DNA of 64,000 nucleotides from Candidatus Hydrogenedentota bacterium (GTDB lineage: Bacteria; Hydrogenedentota; Hydrogenedentia; Hydrogenedentales; SLHB01), in assembly GCA_020849535.1 (NCBI GenBank), contig JADLGB010000240.1:21598-85597 (forward strand). Reading direction: 5' to 3'. Positions 7,956-16,511 of the stretch are shown here, piece after piece; the first letter of the stretch is position 1, and each line of letters begins with the position of its first letter. Made by a program: the position numbers and the translations under genes. The notes under the pieces were generated by a model. That model searched no databases. It was not told the origin of the DNA and was given only the letters and a program-made list of their open reading frames with translations.

Positions 7956-9353
7956 ATGAATGAGGACAGTACAGCCGAGTCCATCTCGGTAACTCCCGAG
8001 CTGCTCCGGCGCTACGACCGGCCCGGGCCGCGTTACACCAGTTATCCCACAGCCCCGGTGTGGCGCGAGGACTTCGGGGATGCCGAGTACCGCCAAGCTT
8101 TGGCCGAGGCTGCCTCGCGCCCCGGCGAACCGCTGTCCGTCTACATCCACATTCCTTTCTGCCAGGAACGCTGCGCGTTTTGCGGATGCAATGTGATTAT
8201 CTCGAAGAAGGAAGGCGTCGCGGACATCTACCTCCAGCATGTCCAAAAGGAGCTGGAAATGGCCTCGCGCGCCCTGGGAGAACGCCGAACCGTCCGCCAG
8301 CTTCACTGGGGAGGAGGCACCCCGACTTTCCTCCACCTCGACCAAATCCAGGACCTGTTTGAAGCCATACGCAGCCGTTTCACCATCGCGCCCGACGCGG
8401 AAATCGCTCTCGAGATGGACCCGCGCGTCACCACGCACGAACAGGTGCAACTCCTGCGCTCCCTCGGGTTCAACCGAGTCAGCATGGGCGTGCAAGATCT
8501 TGACCCTGAAGTCCAATGCGAAATTCACCGCTTTCAGAACGAAGAGCAGACGCGACGCCTCTTCGGTTGGTGCCGCGACGCCGGTTTTTCCGGCATCAAC
8601 ATGGATCTGATTTACGGACTGCCCGGTCAGAAGCCTGAACGCTGGTCGGAGACATTGGACAAGGTCATCGATATCGGGCCCGACCGCCTCGCGGTTTACA
8701 GCTATGCGTACCTTCCGGATAAACTGCACAATCAGCGCCACATCGAAACCGGCAAACTGCCCTCCGCGGACATGAAGGCCACGCTCCTCACCAACGCGCG
8801 CGCACGCTTCACCCAGGCGGGTTACCGGGCCATTGGCATGGACCACTTCGCCAAGCCTCACGACGAGCTTGCCCTCGCCATGGACCAGCGCCGGCTGCGC
8901 CGGAATTTCATGGGCTACACCGTTGTGCCCGCGACCGACATGCTTGGCATCGGCACTTCGGCCATCGGCGAGATCGGCGGCTGTTACGCGCAGAACGAGA
9001 AGAAGCTCTCCCGCTACTACGAGGCCCTGTCCCAGGATCGCTTCGCGACGGCCTGTGGCTGCGTGCTCACGATAGATGACCGCATCCGCAGTTGGGTCAT
9101 CCGCGAGATCATGTGCAACTTCTTCCTCGATCACTCCGAGCTTGTTTCCCGCTTCGGCGTGTCCTACGACGAGTACTTCGCGGAGGAGGAAAAGACCCTC
9201 GCGGCGCTCTACGACGACGGATTTGTGGTCCGCGAAGACAACGCCCTGCGCGTCCTGCCGCTCGGACAGATATTTGTACGCAACATCGCAATGGTCTTCG
9301 ACGCCTACCTCAAGAAGTCACAGGCCAAGCAACAGTTTTCGCGTACGGTCTGA
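7956..9353 (+). CDS. hemN: Oxygen-independent coproporphyrinogen III dehydrogenase
   Basis: 465 residues, the usual HemN length. The radical SAM motif is C69-x3-C73-x2-C76-x-C78 (CQERCAFCGC); the fourth Cys distinguishes true HemN from HemW. The LHWGGGTPTFL and NMDLIYGLPGQ segments are also diagnostic. It converts coproporphyrinogen III to protoporphyrinogen IX in the cytoplasm by two SAM-dependent oxidative decarboxylations. The stop TGA shares one base with the ATG of the next gene, hemY, so the last two steps before haem formation are translationally coupled. The globin and reductase downstream are likely consumers of the product. Confidence 0.95.
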   Translation: MNEDSTAESISVTPELLRRYDRPGPRYTSYPTAPVWREDFGDAEYRQALAEAASRPGEPLSVYIHIPFCQERCAFCGCNVIISKKEGVADIYLQHVQKELEMASRALGERRTVRQLHWGGGTPTFLHLDQIQDLFEAIRSRFTIAPDAEIALEMDPRVTTHEQVQLLRSLGFNRVSMGVQDLDPEVQCEIHRFQNEEQTRRLFGWCRDAGFSGINMDLIYGLPGQKPERWSETLDKVIDIGPDRLAVYSYAYLPDKLHNQRHIETGKLPSADMKATLLTNARARFTQAGYRAIGMDHFAKPHDELALAMDQRRLRRNFMGYTVVPATDMLGIGTSAIGEIGGCYAQNEKKLSRYYEALSQDRFATACGCVLTIDDRIRSWVIREIMCNFFLDHSELVSRFGVSYDEYFAEEEKTLAALYDDGFVVREDNALRVLPLGQIFVRNIAMVFDAYLKKSQAKQQFSRTV

Positions 9354-10714
9354 TGCGAATCGAAGTAGATACCGCGGTAATCGGTGGGGGCGTCTCCGGT
9401 CTCTGCGCCGCGCACTACCTGGCGCAAAGCCTAGGCCGGGATGCCGTCATCCTCCTCGAAGCGTCAGATTGCCCCGGCGGGACTACCCGCACCAGCGCGG
9501 AAGATGGATACCTGCTGGATTGGGGTCCCAATGGATTCCTCAACCGTGAGCCCAAGACCCTCCAATGGGCCGAGGACCTCGGCATCTCCAACAAGCTGGT
9601 GACTGCGAATGATGCCGCCGCGCGACGCTTTATTTTGAAGGGCGGACGCCTCATGGAGATCCACCCGCCGCCGCGTTTCTTGGCCACTCCCTTATTGTCT
9701 GTTCTGGGGCGCGTGCGCCTGTGTTGCGAGCCTCTCATTCGCCAGAAGGCGAATGACGATCCCGAAACCATATGGGATTTCGCTGCGCGTCGGATCGGAC
9801 GCGAGGCGGCCGATATGATGGTCGGCCCGATGGTCAGCGGCGTGTTCGGTGGCGATGCGCACCAGTTGTCTCTAGCGCACTGCTTCCCGCGCATGGCGGC
9901 CATGGAGCGCGAGTACGGCAGCCTTTTCAAAGCCCTGATCGCGAAAAAACGCGAGAACAGCGCGGCGAGCCCGGTCGGTCCTAGCGGCGTGCTGACGACG
10001 TTTCAGGAGGGTATTGGCTTCCTTCCCATGCACGCCGCATCCCAGTTGGGAGACCGCGTGCGCACGAACGCGAGTGCCGTCTCCATCAAGCATACGAACG
10101 GCGGGTTCAAGGTGCAGATGAAAGATGGGGGAGAGGTAGCCGCGCGCTGCGTGGTGATGGCCGCCCCCGCATTTGCCGCGGTAGGCCTTCTTTCGGGCAT
10201 GGACGATGCACTTGCGGCGGCCCTGGATAGAATCGCCTATGCAGGCATTGCTGTCGTGTGCACCACGTACTCGAGAGAAGCGGTAGGCCACGACATGAAC
10301 GGCTTCGGGTATCTCGTCCCGCGCAACCAAGGCAAACGCGCTTTGGGATGCCTGTGGACATCCTCCATCTTTCCCCATCAGGCGCCAAAGGACAAGGTGC
10401 TTCTGCGATCCATGATAGGGGGATTCACCGACCCTGACGCGTTACGTCTCAGTGATTCCGAATTGCTGGACATCGTTGCTCGCGAAGTGCATCCGCTTCT
10501 GTCTGTTTCCGGTGAGCCCGAGTTGGTGAGGATATTTCGGCATGATCGCGGAATTCCGCAATATCTGCGGCACCACGGCGAATGCCTCGACGCCGTAGAA
10601 GCCGCGGAAAAACGATGGCCCGGCCTCGTTTTCGCGGGCAACGCCTACCGGGGGGTCGGACTCAATGATTGCGTGCTCTCAGCCCATCGAGCGGCAGACG
10701 CCCTGCTGAAATAA
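9353..10714 (+). CDS. hemY: Protoporphyrinogen oxidase, FAD-dependent
   Basis: 453 residues starting at the ATG that overlaps the hemN stop (TGATG). The N-terminal dinucleotide-binding motif is VIGGGVSG (residues 9-16), followed by LLEAS and a GG-containing amine-oxidase segment (CPGGTTRTSAEDGYLLDWGPNG). The C-terminus GLVFAGNAYRGVGLNDCVLSA is the typical FAD-contacting end of HemY/HemG-type protoporphyrinogen oxidases. It oxidises protoporphyrinogen IX (or, in the coproporphyrin-dependent route, coproporphyrinogen) with FAD. The HemN partner favours the protoporphyrin route. The sequence is often named hemG in this group. Confidence 0.9.
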   Translation: MRIEVDTAVIGGGVSGLCAAHYLAQSLGRDAVILLEASDCPGGTTRTSAEDGYLLDWGPNGFLNREPKTLQWAEDLGISNKLVTANDAAARRFILKGGRLMEIHPPPRFLATPLLSVLGRVRLCCEPLIRQKANDDPETIWDFAARRIGREAADMMVGPMVSGVFGGDAHQLSLAHCFPRMAAMEREYGSLFKALIAKKRENSAASPVGPSGVLTTFQEGIGFLPMHAASQLGDRVRTNASAVSIKHTNGGFKVQMKDGGEVAARCVVMAAPAFAAVGLLSGMDDALAAALDRIAYAGIAVVCTTYSREAVGHDMNGFGYLVPRNQGKRALGCLWTSSIFPHQAPKDKVLLRSMIGGFTDPDALRLSDSELLDIVAREVHPLLSVSGEPELVRIFRHDRGIPQYLRHHGECLDAVEAAEKRWPGLVFAGNAYRGVGLNDCVLSAHRAADALLK

Positions 10715-10797
10715 CCATCGCGTGCGCATGGAATGACACCGTGCACACCAACGCCCGGAAAATCCGCAGGGCCCCAATCCTGTATGCGATATCCGAC

Positions 10798-10831
10798 GTT
10801 TCGGGCCCGCTTCCCGGGCCGGACCCGAAAC
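10798..10831. terminator. Candidate bidirectional terminator between hemY and the NsrR-like gene
   Basis: GTTTCGGG at 10798-10805 pairs perfectly with CCCGAAAC at 10824-10831, with further GC pairing inside. It lies in the middle of the 136-base gap between convergent genes. No U-run follows. Confidence 0.45.
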
Positions 10832-10850
10832 GCCAGCGCATTCAGCGGAA

Positions 10851-11294
10851 TCACTCCGACTGCTTGTAGTCCTTTAGCAGACCCAACATTCCATCGCCGC
10901 CGTCCAACATGTCCTGCAGCGTGTACCGGTTAAGTGTCGTCATGAAGGCCACTTCGGCCTCCGCAAGCACGTGCTTGAGCCCGCACGCGGGCGTGATCGG
11001 GCACGTATCTTCCTCACGATTGAAACACTCGACCAAATGGAAGTGGGGTTCCACTTTTCGAACCACATCGCCAATCCGCACTTCGTCCGGTGGGACAGCA
11101 AGGTTTAGTCCACCACCTTTTCCCTGCATCGAATGGACTAAACCCAAGTGCACCAGATGATTGGCGACCTTACTGAGGTGGTTGCGTGAGATGCCGAAGC
11201 TCCCGGCAATCTCGGCGATGGTTGCGGAGCGCTTGACTGCGCCCAGGTAAATAAGGGTACGTAACGAGTAATCTGTATAGAGCGTTAACTGCAC
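10851..11294 (-). CDS. nsrR: Rrf2-family repressor, NsrR-like
   Basis: 147 residues from a GTG preceded by GGGGGAGAG; this places the conserved start (QLTLYTDYSLRTLIYLG) at the N-terminus, as in NsrR. An ATG 15 bases earlier is less likely. A winged helix (TIAEIAGSFGISRNHLSKVANHL) with recognition helix and a beta-hairpin (GKGGGLNLA) is followed by three Cys (about C90, C98, C104; ECFNREEDTCPITPACGL) that would hold an Fe-S cluster. NsrR loses repression when NO attacks this cluster. It is divergent from truncated haemoglobin, with a palindrome in between, so it probably controls that operon and itself. Confidence 0.87.
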   Translation of the reverse strand: MQLTLYTDYSLRTLIYLGAVKRSATIAEIAGSFGISRNHLSKVANHLVHLGLVHSMQGKGGGLNLAVPPDEVRIGDVVRKVEPHFHLVECFNREEDTCPITPACGLKHVLAEAEVAFMTTLNRYTLQDMLDGGDGMLGLLKDYKQSE

Positions 11295-11354
11295 TGCTCT
11301 CTCCCCCATGCCCGGCCATTACCGACGTCCACCTTGTTATTCATCCTATACCTC

Positions 11355-11383
11355 TTGACTTTGGAGCGCAACATCCTTTATAA
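11355..11383 (+). promoter_or_regulatory. Promoter of the globin-reductase operon
   Basis: TTGACT (11355-11360) and TTATAA (11378-11383) with a 17-base spacer. A start near 11390 falls inside the palindrome at 11387-11401. Confidence 0.7.
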
Positions 11384-11386
11384 ACA

Positions 11387-11401
11387 GGTATTCTGAATAC
11401 C
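11387..11401. promoter_or_regulatory. Perfect palindrome at the transcription start, likely NsrR operator
   Basis: GGTATTCTGAATACC is a perfect 7-1-7 inverted repeat beginning four bases after the -10 hexamer, so a bound repressor would block initiation. It sits in the 139-base intergenic space between the divergent NsrR-like gene and truncated haemoglobin. Binding by NsrR is inferred from position. Confidence 0.65.
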
Positions 11402-11433
11402 GGTTTTGGCCCAAACTCTTGGGGGATACTGCG

Positions 11434-11799
11434 ATGAGCACGCTTTTTGAACAACTGGGTGGTACTGGTGCCGTGGATGCCGCTGTAGATGTCTTCTACC
11501 GGCGTGTCCTATCGGATGAACGCATTGCTTCCTTCTTCGATTCGGTGGACATGGAGCGTCAGGCGGCGAAGCAGAAAGCCTTTCTAACCATGGCCTTCGG
11601 CGGTCCTAACAGTTACACGGGCTTGGACATGCGCAAGGCGCACGCACATTTGGTCAAGCGCGGCCTGGGTGATGTTCATTTTGATGCCGTGCTTGAACAC
11701 CTTGGGGGAAGCCTCCGAGAGCTTGGCGTGGCGGAAAACCTCATTTCTCAAGTGATTACAACGGCCGAGAGCACGCGCAGCGACGTGCTGGACCGCTAG
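11434..11799 (+). CDS. glbN: Truncated haemoglobin, group I (trHbN-like)
   Basis: 121 residues from an ATG after GGGGGA; a TTG 15 bases upstream is less likely. The 2-over-2 globin pattern is clear: FYRRVL with the B10 Tyr at residue 22, Gln residues at the distal E helix (AAKQKAFLTMAFGG), and MRKAHAHL with proximal His at residue 70. Group I truncated globins oxidise NO to nitrate with bound O2. The flavin/iron-sulfur reductase gene follows 13 bases later and could keep the haem ferrous; the NsrR-like regulator upstream fits NO control. Whether the protein carries O2 instead cannot be seen from sequence. Confidence 0.93.
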   Translation: MSTLFEQLGGTGAVDAAVDVFYRRVLSDERIASFFDSVDMERQAAKQKAFLTMAFGGPNSYTGLDMRKAHAHLVKRGLGDVHFDAVLEHLGGSLRELGVAENLISQVITTAESTRSDVLDR

Positions 11800-11812
11800 C
11801 ACGGCGCCCACA

Positions 11813-12793
11813 ATGCCCATGCCCACGGTAACATTCGAGGGGAAGGGGTACGTCCGCCAAGAGAACGAAACCGTTCTCGACTGCCTCTTGCGTAACGGCA
11901 TTGATGTCAGCTACTCCTGCAAGTCGGGGGTCTGCCAGTCGTGCTTGCTGCAGGCCGTGAGCGGAGAACTCCCCAAGAACGCGCAGATCGGACTGCGTGA
12001 CACGCATCTCGCCCGTCAGTACTTCTTGTCCTGCAGTTGTCTGCCAAACAATGACCTGGAGGTTTGCCGCCCGGACGCCGCGGGCCTCAGAGCGCCGGGT
12101 GTCGTGCGCAGGATCGATCTGTTGAATGCATCGGTGGCGCGGCTCCGCGTGCACTGTCCCGAGCCGCCCGCTTACCGGGCTGGGCAATTCTTCAGCTTGA
12201 TTCGGCCCGACGGACTGGTCCGGAGCTACTCGGCGGCAAGCCTTCCAAGCGATGACGACTTCATCGAGTTTCACGTGGCCCTCGTGCCTGGAGGGCGGAT
12301 GAGCGAGTGGGTTCACCGCGACCTGAAGCGCGGAGACGCCTTGGACCTTCAGGGACCGGCCGGCAACTGCTTTTACGTTCCCGGAAACCCAGGCCAGCCC
12401 ATTCTTCTGGCGGGCACAGGAACTGGCCTCGCGCCCCTCTACGGAATCCTGCGCGACGCCCTCGCCAAAGGTCACTCCGGGCCGATCCACCTCTGCCATG
12501 GCTCCGTCAATTCCGGAGGTCTCTATCTGGACGCGGAACTGCGGCGCATGATGGAGGCCAATCCCCAATTCCATTACTCCCCTTGTGTGCTGAACGGAAA
12601 CGGGGACGACGGCATCCCGCAGGCCAATATTGATGCGTATGCGCTCTCATGCACCGGGCCATTGAAGGGATGGAAAGTCTACCTCTGCGGCCACCCGGAC
12701 ATCGTTCGGACCCTGCAGCGCAAGGCCTTTCTCGCGGGCGCGAACCTACAGTCAATCTATGCGGATGCCTTCGTTTCCAGCGCAGATTCCTGA
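11813..12793 (+). CDS. NAD(P)H oxidoreductase with N-terminal 2Fe-2S ferredoxin domain
   Basis: 326 residues in three parts. A plant-type ferredoxin domain (1-90) has Cys ligands C36-x4-C41-x2-C44 (CKSGVCQSC) and a fourth in FLSCSC. An FAD-binding barrel (about 100-195) contains RSYSAAS, the flavin RxYS motif. A Rossmann NAD(P) domain (about 200-320) contains LAGTGTGLAPL and YLCGHPDIV. This is the architecture of BenC/MmoC-type reductases. No oxygenase gene is present; the immediate upstream neighbour is truncated haemoglobin, so I infer that it reduces the globin after each NO-dioxygenase turnover. Confidence 0.88.
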   Translation: MPMPTVTFEGKGYVRQENETVLDCLLRNGIDVSYSCKSGVCQSCLLQAVSGELPKNAQIGLRDTHLARQYFLSCSCLPNNDLEVCRPDAAGLRAPGVVRRIDLLNASVARLRVHCPEPPAYRAGQFFSLIRPDGLVRSYSAASLPSDDDFIEFHVALVPGGRMSEWVHRDLKRGDALDLQGPAGNCFYVPGNPGQPILLAGTGTGLAPLYGILRDALAKGHSGPIHLCHGSVNSGGLYLDAELRRMMEANPQFHYSPCVLNGNGDDGIPQANIDAYALSCTGPLKGWKVYLCGHPDIVRTLQRKAFLAGANLQSIYADAFVSSADS

Positions 12794-13226
12794 GGCCACT
12801 ATACTGCGCCAAACTCCACATCACTAGGCAAGGACATGATTCAGAGCCGATACGCGGCCCAACACCGGCCGGAGCACCGAGTCGTCTGTGGTCGAAGAGA
12901 GCACTGAGCACTCTTCCGTCCGCCATGTCATCAAATGTTATTCAAGTTTGACCACGAGATGTCTGCCTCTGTCTCTCCTAGCAGTAAACAGTCATCGGTT
13001 CGTGCATGCTTTGCGTATTTTTAACATTCTAATCATATGCATGTTTAGTCAGTATTGCTTCTGAGTTTGTGGCACCATAATTGCTACATAGTATGCGGTC
13101 CTAGTGAAAATGGTGGAGCGGTTGCCGTTCTTGTATTCGTACCGTCTCACAGGACCCGGCAATACCAATTGCAGAGTGGCCACCTCACGGTGAGGGAGGC
13201 CGGACGGCACGGACATTAGGACAACA
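12794..13226. other. 433-base gap, AT-rich centre, no gene
   Basis: Bases about 12990-13100 are far more AT-rich than the surroundings and probably hold the promoter of the PEP-CTERM gene, but no hexamer pair stands out. A short hairpin, CCTCACGGTGAGG at 13183-13195, lies just upstream of that gene. No coding sequence is credible. Confidence 0.5.
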
Positions 13227-14144
13227 ATGAGGGATACGCACATGGGGTGTAGACTAATCGCAATTGCTATGGTGTTTGGGTGTACGGGCGCGTTTGCCGC
13301 GTCCTTGGGGACGGATATTACCTACTTTGACAACCGTGTCGGTTCCAGCAGCAATTCCACGAACAACTCATGGTGGAATGGAGGCACTCCCGATTCCCGC
13401 GTGAACGGCGGCCTCGATGTGGGTGAGGATCAGGAAGTCGAGCCGGGTGCCACGCCAGGTCAGAAGTGGGATCTTGAAGGCATGTACCTGACGGATTCCG
13501 GCGTTCTGAGCCTGGTTGGCGGCTACGATTTTGAGGATGGCCAGGATGGTTACCGCTCAGGGGATATCTTCCTGAGCGTCAACCCGACGTTTGCCAGCAC
13601 GAATACCCCGGGTTCCATCGAGCCGCCGAACTCCTCGGGCGCGGGCTACAACTACGTGATCGACATCACGCCGGCGGTGTACAGCGGCGGCGGCACGTAC
13701 ACGGTATATGCCATTACTGGTCTCACGGTCGGCACCGGCCTTGTCGGCACGAATACATTCTCACAGTCCAATCCGTGGCGCTTGGATTACCATTACATCC
13801 CCAACCTTACGGTCGTGGCGAGCGGCACTTTTGACATGGACACGTACAAGACGGATGCGGCCCTTGCCAGCGCTTACACGAACTTCTCGAGCGGATACGT
13901 GCCGCAAGGCGCCGGCAACACCACCGACTACTACAATCACTACGTGCTTTCCGGGTTCGACCTGAGCAGCTTCCTCAACCTGGACGAAGTTTGCGTGTAT
14001 GCCCACTACACGATGGAATGCGGTAACGACGTGCTGACAGGGTACCTCCCGTGCGCGCCGGTGCCGGAGCCCGCGACCCTGCTCGTGCTGGGCATGGGCC
14101 TGGCCGGCTTGGCCGCGAAGCGGAGGTTCGGCAAAGCGGCATAA
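13227..14144 (+). CDS. PEP-CTERM sorting-domain protein
   Basis: 305 residues. A signal peptide (LIAIAMVFGCTGAFAAS) leads into a low-lysine beta-rich region full of Thr, Gly, Asn and Tyr, and the protein ends with VPEPATLLVLGMGLAGLAAKRR: the PEP motif, a membrane helix and a basic tail. This is the sorting signal recognised by exosortase (EpsH/XrtA), which cuts and releases or anchors the protein at the surface of exopolysaccharide-producing bacteria. No exosortase is in the window. A second ATG 15 bases downstream is an equally possible start. The function of the mature domain is unknown. Confidence 0.9.
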   Translation: MRDTHMGCRLIAIAMVFGCTGAFAASLGTDITYFDNRVGSSSNSTNNSWWNGGTPDSRVNGGLDVGEDQEVEPGATPGQKWDLEGMYLTDSGVLSLVGGYDFEDGQDGYRSGDIFLSVNPTFASTNTPGSIEPPNSSGAGYNYVIDITPAVYSGGGTYTVYAITGLTVGTGLVGTNTFSQSNPWRLDYHYIPNLTVVASGTFDMDTYKTDAALASAYTNFSSGYVPQGAGNTTDYYNHYVLSGFDLSSFLNLDEVCVYAHYTMECGNDVLTGYLPCAPVPEPATLLVLGMGLAGLAAKRRFGKAA

Positions 14145-14383
14145 GGACGCGGCGCCACTGGTGAGTCTGCGAGCTTGCCGCCGGGGACGGGGTTTTGGGC
14201 CTTGTCCCCGGCGTTACCTTTTGGGAACGAATCCGGCGCGATGGGGATCCACTCGGGGCGGGGTATGCGCGTGACTGCGGATTCGTGGGGATTCCCCGGC
14301 GCGCATCCGTGAGGCAGGTGTGACAACGACGCTCGCACATGGTATTATTGGAGATTGACGCTGTGGGTACTGGAGCTAAGCAC

Positions 14384-16303
14384 ATGGTGAGCGATTCTGC
14401 TTCGTCTTTGCCAGGAGGGCGCGGCGGAAGTACTGTTGCGCCGGCGGTCGCATGGGTGTCGGACCGGTTCCGGATAGTCTCCACGTTGGGCGCTGGCGCC
14501 ATGGGCACAGTATGCCTGGCCGATGACACCGAGCTTCACCGCAAAGTTGCCATCAAAACCGTCAAGACCGAACTCTCCCGGGACCCCGAATTCCGCAAGC
14601 GGATCGAGCGCGAATGCCTGCTTCACGCCAAAGTCGGTCCCCATCCGCACATCGTGACGCTGTTCGACCGCTTCGAAGCGGGCGATCAAATTCACCTCAT
14701 CATGGAGTACGTGGACGGTCAAAGTCTTCAGGCGCTACTTGAAAGCAATGTGGAACGCCGCGCCGTGATGCCCGTCGGACAGGCGCTCACCATTGGCGCG
14801 CAATGTTTGGAAGCGCTTTCGCGGATTCACCAGCACGGCGTCATTCACCGCGACATCAAACCATCGAATATCATGGTCATCTTCGATGAAGGGGGCGCCG
14901 TGTGCGCCAAGCTCATGGATTTCGGCGTCGCGCGACTGACCTCGGATGACGAGCAACTCTCACGCTTGACGACGACCGACAGCGGCGGACCTGGCACCCC
15001 CCTCTACATGGCTCCGGAGCAGATCGACTCCAAGACTTTCGGCGAATTGGGTCCTGCGACGGACGTCTACGCCATGGGGATCTTGCTCTATCAACTATTC
15101 TCCGGGACGCCGCCGTTCCGGGGCACGCTTACCGAGGTTCTGAACGCCCACGTCAACATCCCCGCGCCGCGTCTGGACGAAATCTCGCACGGGCGAATTC
15201 CGCGGGTCATTGGCGACATCCTGCAGAGGGCCCTCTCGAAATGGCCCGACGAACGGTTTGAATCGGCCAAGGTCTTTCGCGATACCTTGCTGAAGGCGGG
15301 CGCCGCCCTGACGGGTGTCTCCGCCGAGGTCGCGGGCGCGTGGACCGTTCCCCTCGTCGAGAACCTGCCCAGCGCATCGCGGCCTCGAAAGATTGCCGAA
15401 GCCGAGACGCGTACGTCCGGCACGACGATCATGCGCATGCTGATACGCCGAAAGCGCAACATGTTCACCTTGGCGACTGGCGTCGCCATCTTCGCAGTTT
15501 TGGCCATTGCGACTTCTATGTGGATGTTCTCCGGTTCCGGGGAAGACGGGCAGGGGAGTGTTTCCAGTGGCCCGGAAGGCATGCAACTCGCGCCAGGCAC
15601 TGGTCCCATGCTCCCGGCCACGTCGAGTCCCGTCGCACCTGTGACTCCGGTGACGCAACCGCCTCAGGAAACCCTGGCGCAGCCACCCGTGCCGCGCGTG
15701 ATTGAACCTGCTCCGCAGTGGTACATCCGTCTGGTGCAAATGGACTGGCAGTCGGGCTGGGACGACGCCGTCGTGTCCGCGCCGGAGTTCGTTTCCGCGG
15801 AGTTGATGTCCCCAGTTGTCGAGGGGCAAGTGCCGGCAGCCGGCCTCGCAACGAACCTCACCGGGACGGTCTCCCCAGGCTTGGTCATGTCGCCAGATGG
15901 AACCCCGTCGCCCGATGCGGCGGTCGCGATGCCAGCCGGCAAGGAGCACATTGTTCAGCCGGGAGAGAGCCTGTCGAAGATAGCCGGATTGTACGGCCTC
16001 TCCACCCGGGACGTGCAGTGGTGGAACAAGATACGTGACCCGCGTTCACTCAAAGTCGGGCAGCCGATACTGCTGTACCAGCCTGAAGGATTGCCCTCGC
16101 AAGACAAGTTCTTCGCGGAGATTGCCGCGGCGTCAAAGCCGAAGCCTGCCGAAGCGCCCGCCGAAGCGCCTCCCGCCGGGCCCCCGAAGTCGCTTGAGGA
16201 TTCATTCCAGGGTCCTGCCAACCCGGCGCCTGCCCAAGCGGAGCCCGAAAAGCCCAAACGCACCCTCAAAGACGTCTGGCGCAAGATGCGTGGGAAGGAC
16301 TGA
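14384..16303 (+). CDS. Transmembrane Ser/Thr protein kinase with extracytoplasmic LysM domain
   Basis: 639 residues; the ATG at 14384 has GGAG nine bases upstream, unlike an in-frame ATG 45 bases earlier. The kinase domain (about 25-305) is complete: glycine loop GAGAMG (36-41), catalytic Lys K58 in VAIK, HRDIKPSN (catalytic Asp 157), DFG (179-181) and APE in the activation segment. A membrane helix spans about 361-383. A long Pro/Thr-rich linker leads to a LysM domain (521-566, HIVQPGESLSKIAGLYGLS), then a low-complexity Pro/Ala tail. LysM binds peptidoglycan, so the kinase probably senses cell-wall state, analogous in logic to PASTA kinases. Confidence 0.9.
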   Translation: MVSDSASSLPGGRGGSTVAPAVAWVSDRFRIVSTLGAGAMGTVCLADDTELHRKVAIKTVKTELSRDPEFRKRIERECLLHAKVGPHPHIVTLFDRFEAGDQIHLIMEYVDGQSLQALLESNVERRAVMPVGQALTIGAQCLEALSRIHQHGVIHRDIKPSNIMVIFDEGGAVCAKLMDFGVARLTSDDEQLSRLTTTDSGGPGTPLYMAPEQIDSKTFGELGPATDVYAMGILLYQLFSGTPPFRGTLTEVLNAHVNIPAPRLDEISHGRIPRVIGDILQRALSKWPDERFESAKVFRDTLLKAGAALTGVSAEVAGAWTVPLVENLPSASRPRKIAEAETRTSGTTIMRMLIRRKRNMFTLATGVAIFAVLAIATSMWMFSGSGEDGQGSVSSGPEGMQLAPGTGPMLPATSSPVAPVTPVTQPPQETLAQPPVPRVIEPAPQWYIRLVQMDWQSGWDDAVVSAPEFVSAELMSPVVEGQVPAAGLATNLTGTVSPGLVMSPDGTPSPDAAVAMPAGKEHIVQPGESLSKIAGLYGLSTRDVQWWNKIRDPRSLKVGQPILLYQPEGLPSQDKFFAEIAAASKPKPAEAPAEAPPAGPPKSLEDSFQGPANPAPAQAEPEKPKRTLKDVWRKMRGKD

Positions 16304-16322
16304 GAGTCTGCAAGCCGTTGCA

Positions 16323-16338
16323 GCGGACACATGTCCGC
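16323..16338. terminator. Hairpin after the kinase gene
   Basis: GCGGACA and TGTCCGC around a two-base loop, 20 bases after the kinase stop codon. Could be a terminator or another member of the palindromic repeats that follow. No U-run. Confidence 0.35.
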
Positions 16339-16351
16339 CTCTCTTGAAGAC

Positions 16352-16511
16352 TGGGACACAGGCGAGGGCGCCTGTGCCTCACGCGCTTGCCATGCCTTGG
16401 TTGATTCTTCCTTTCTTCTGGACCTCGATTAGTATTCGGGCTCCGAGCATTCCAAAACGACCTGGGGAGGGGAGATAGACGTGTGCCACAGGCGCCCTCG
16501 CCTGTGTCCCA
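16352..16511. repeat. REPIN-like element A (paired inverted palindromes)
   Basis: Bases 16352-16376 and 16487-16511 are a perfect 25-base inverted repeat. Each arm is itself a hairpin: ACAGGCG, loop AGGG, CGCCTGT. The 110 bases between are non-coding. The same arms, slightly diverged, flank 37316-37463, with matching subterminal bases (CGCTTGCC and GTGTG). The rest of this 377-base gap up to 16680 holds no gene. Confidence 0.75.

Noticed and set aside
7935..9134. A 399-codon minus-strand frame with a start codon
   Set aside because: It is the antisense shadow of hemN: the opposite strand has full HemN motifs, and this frame has no recognisable domain.
15095..15949. A 284-codon Arg/His-rich minus-strand frame
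   Set aside because: Antisense to the kinase gene; composition is typical of out-of-frame GC-rich coding DNA.
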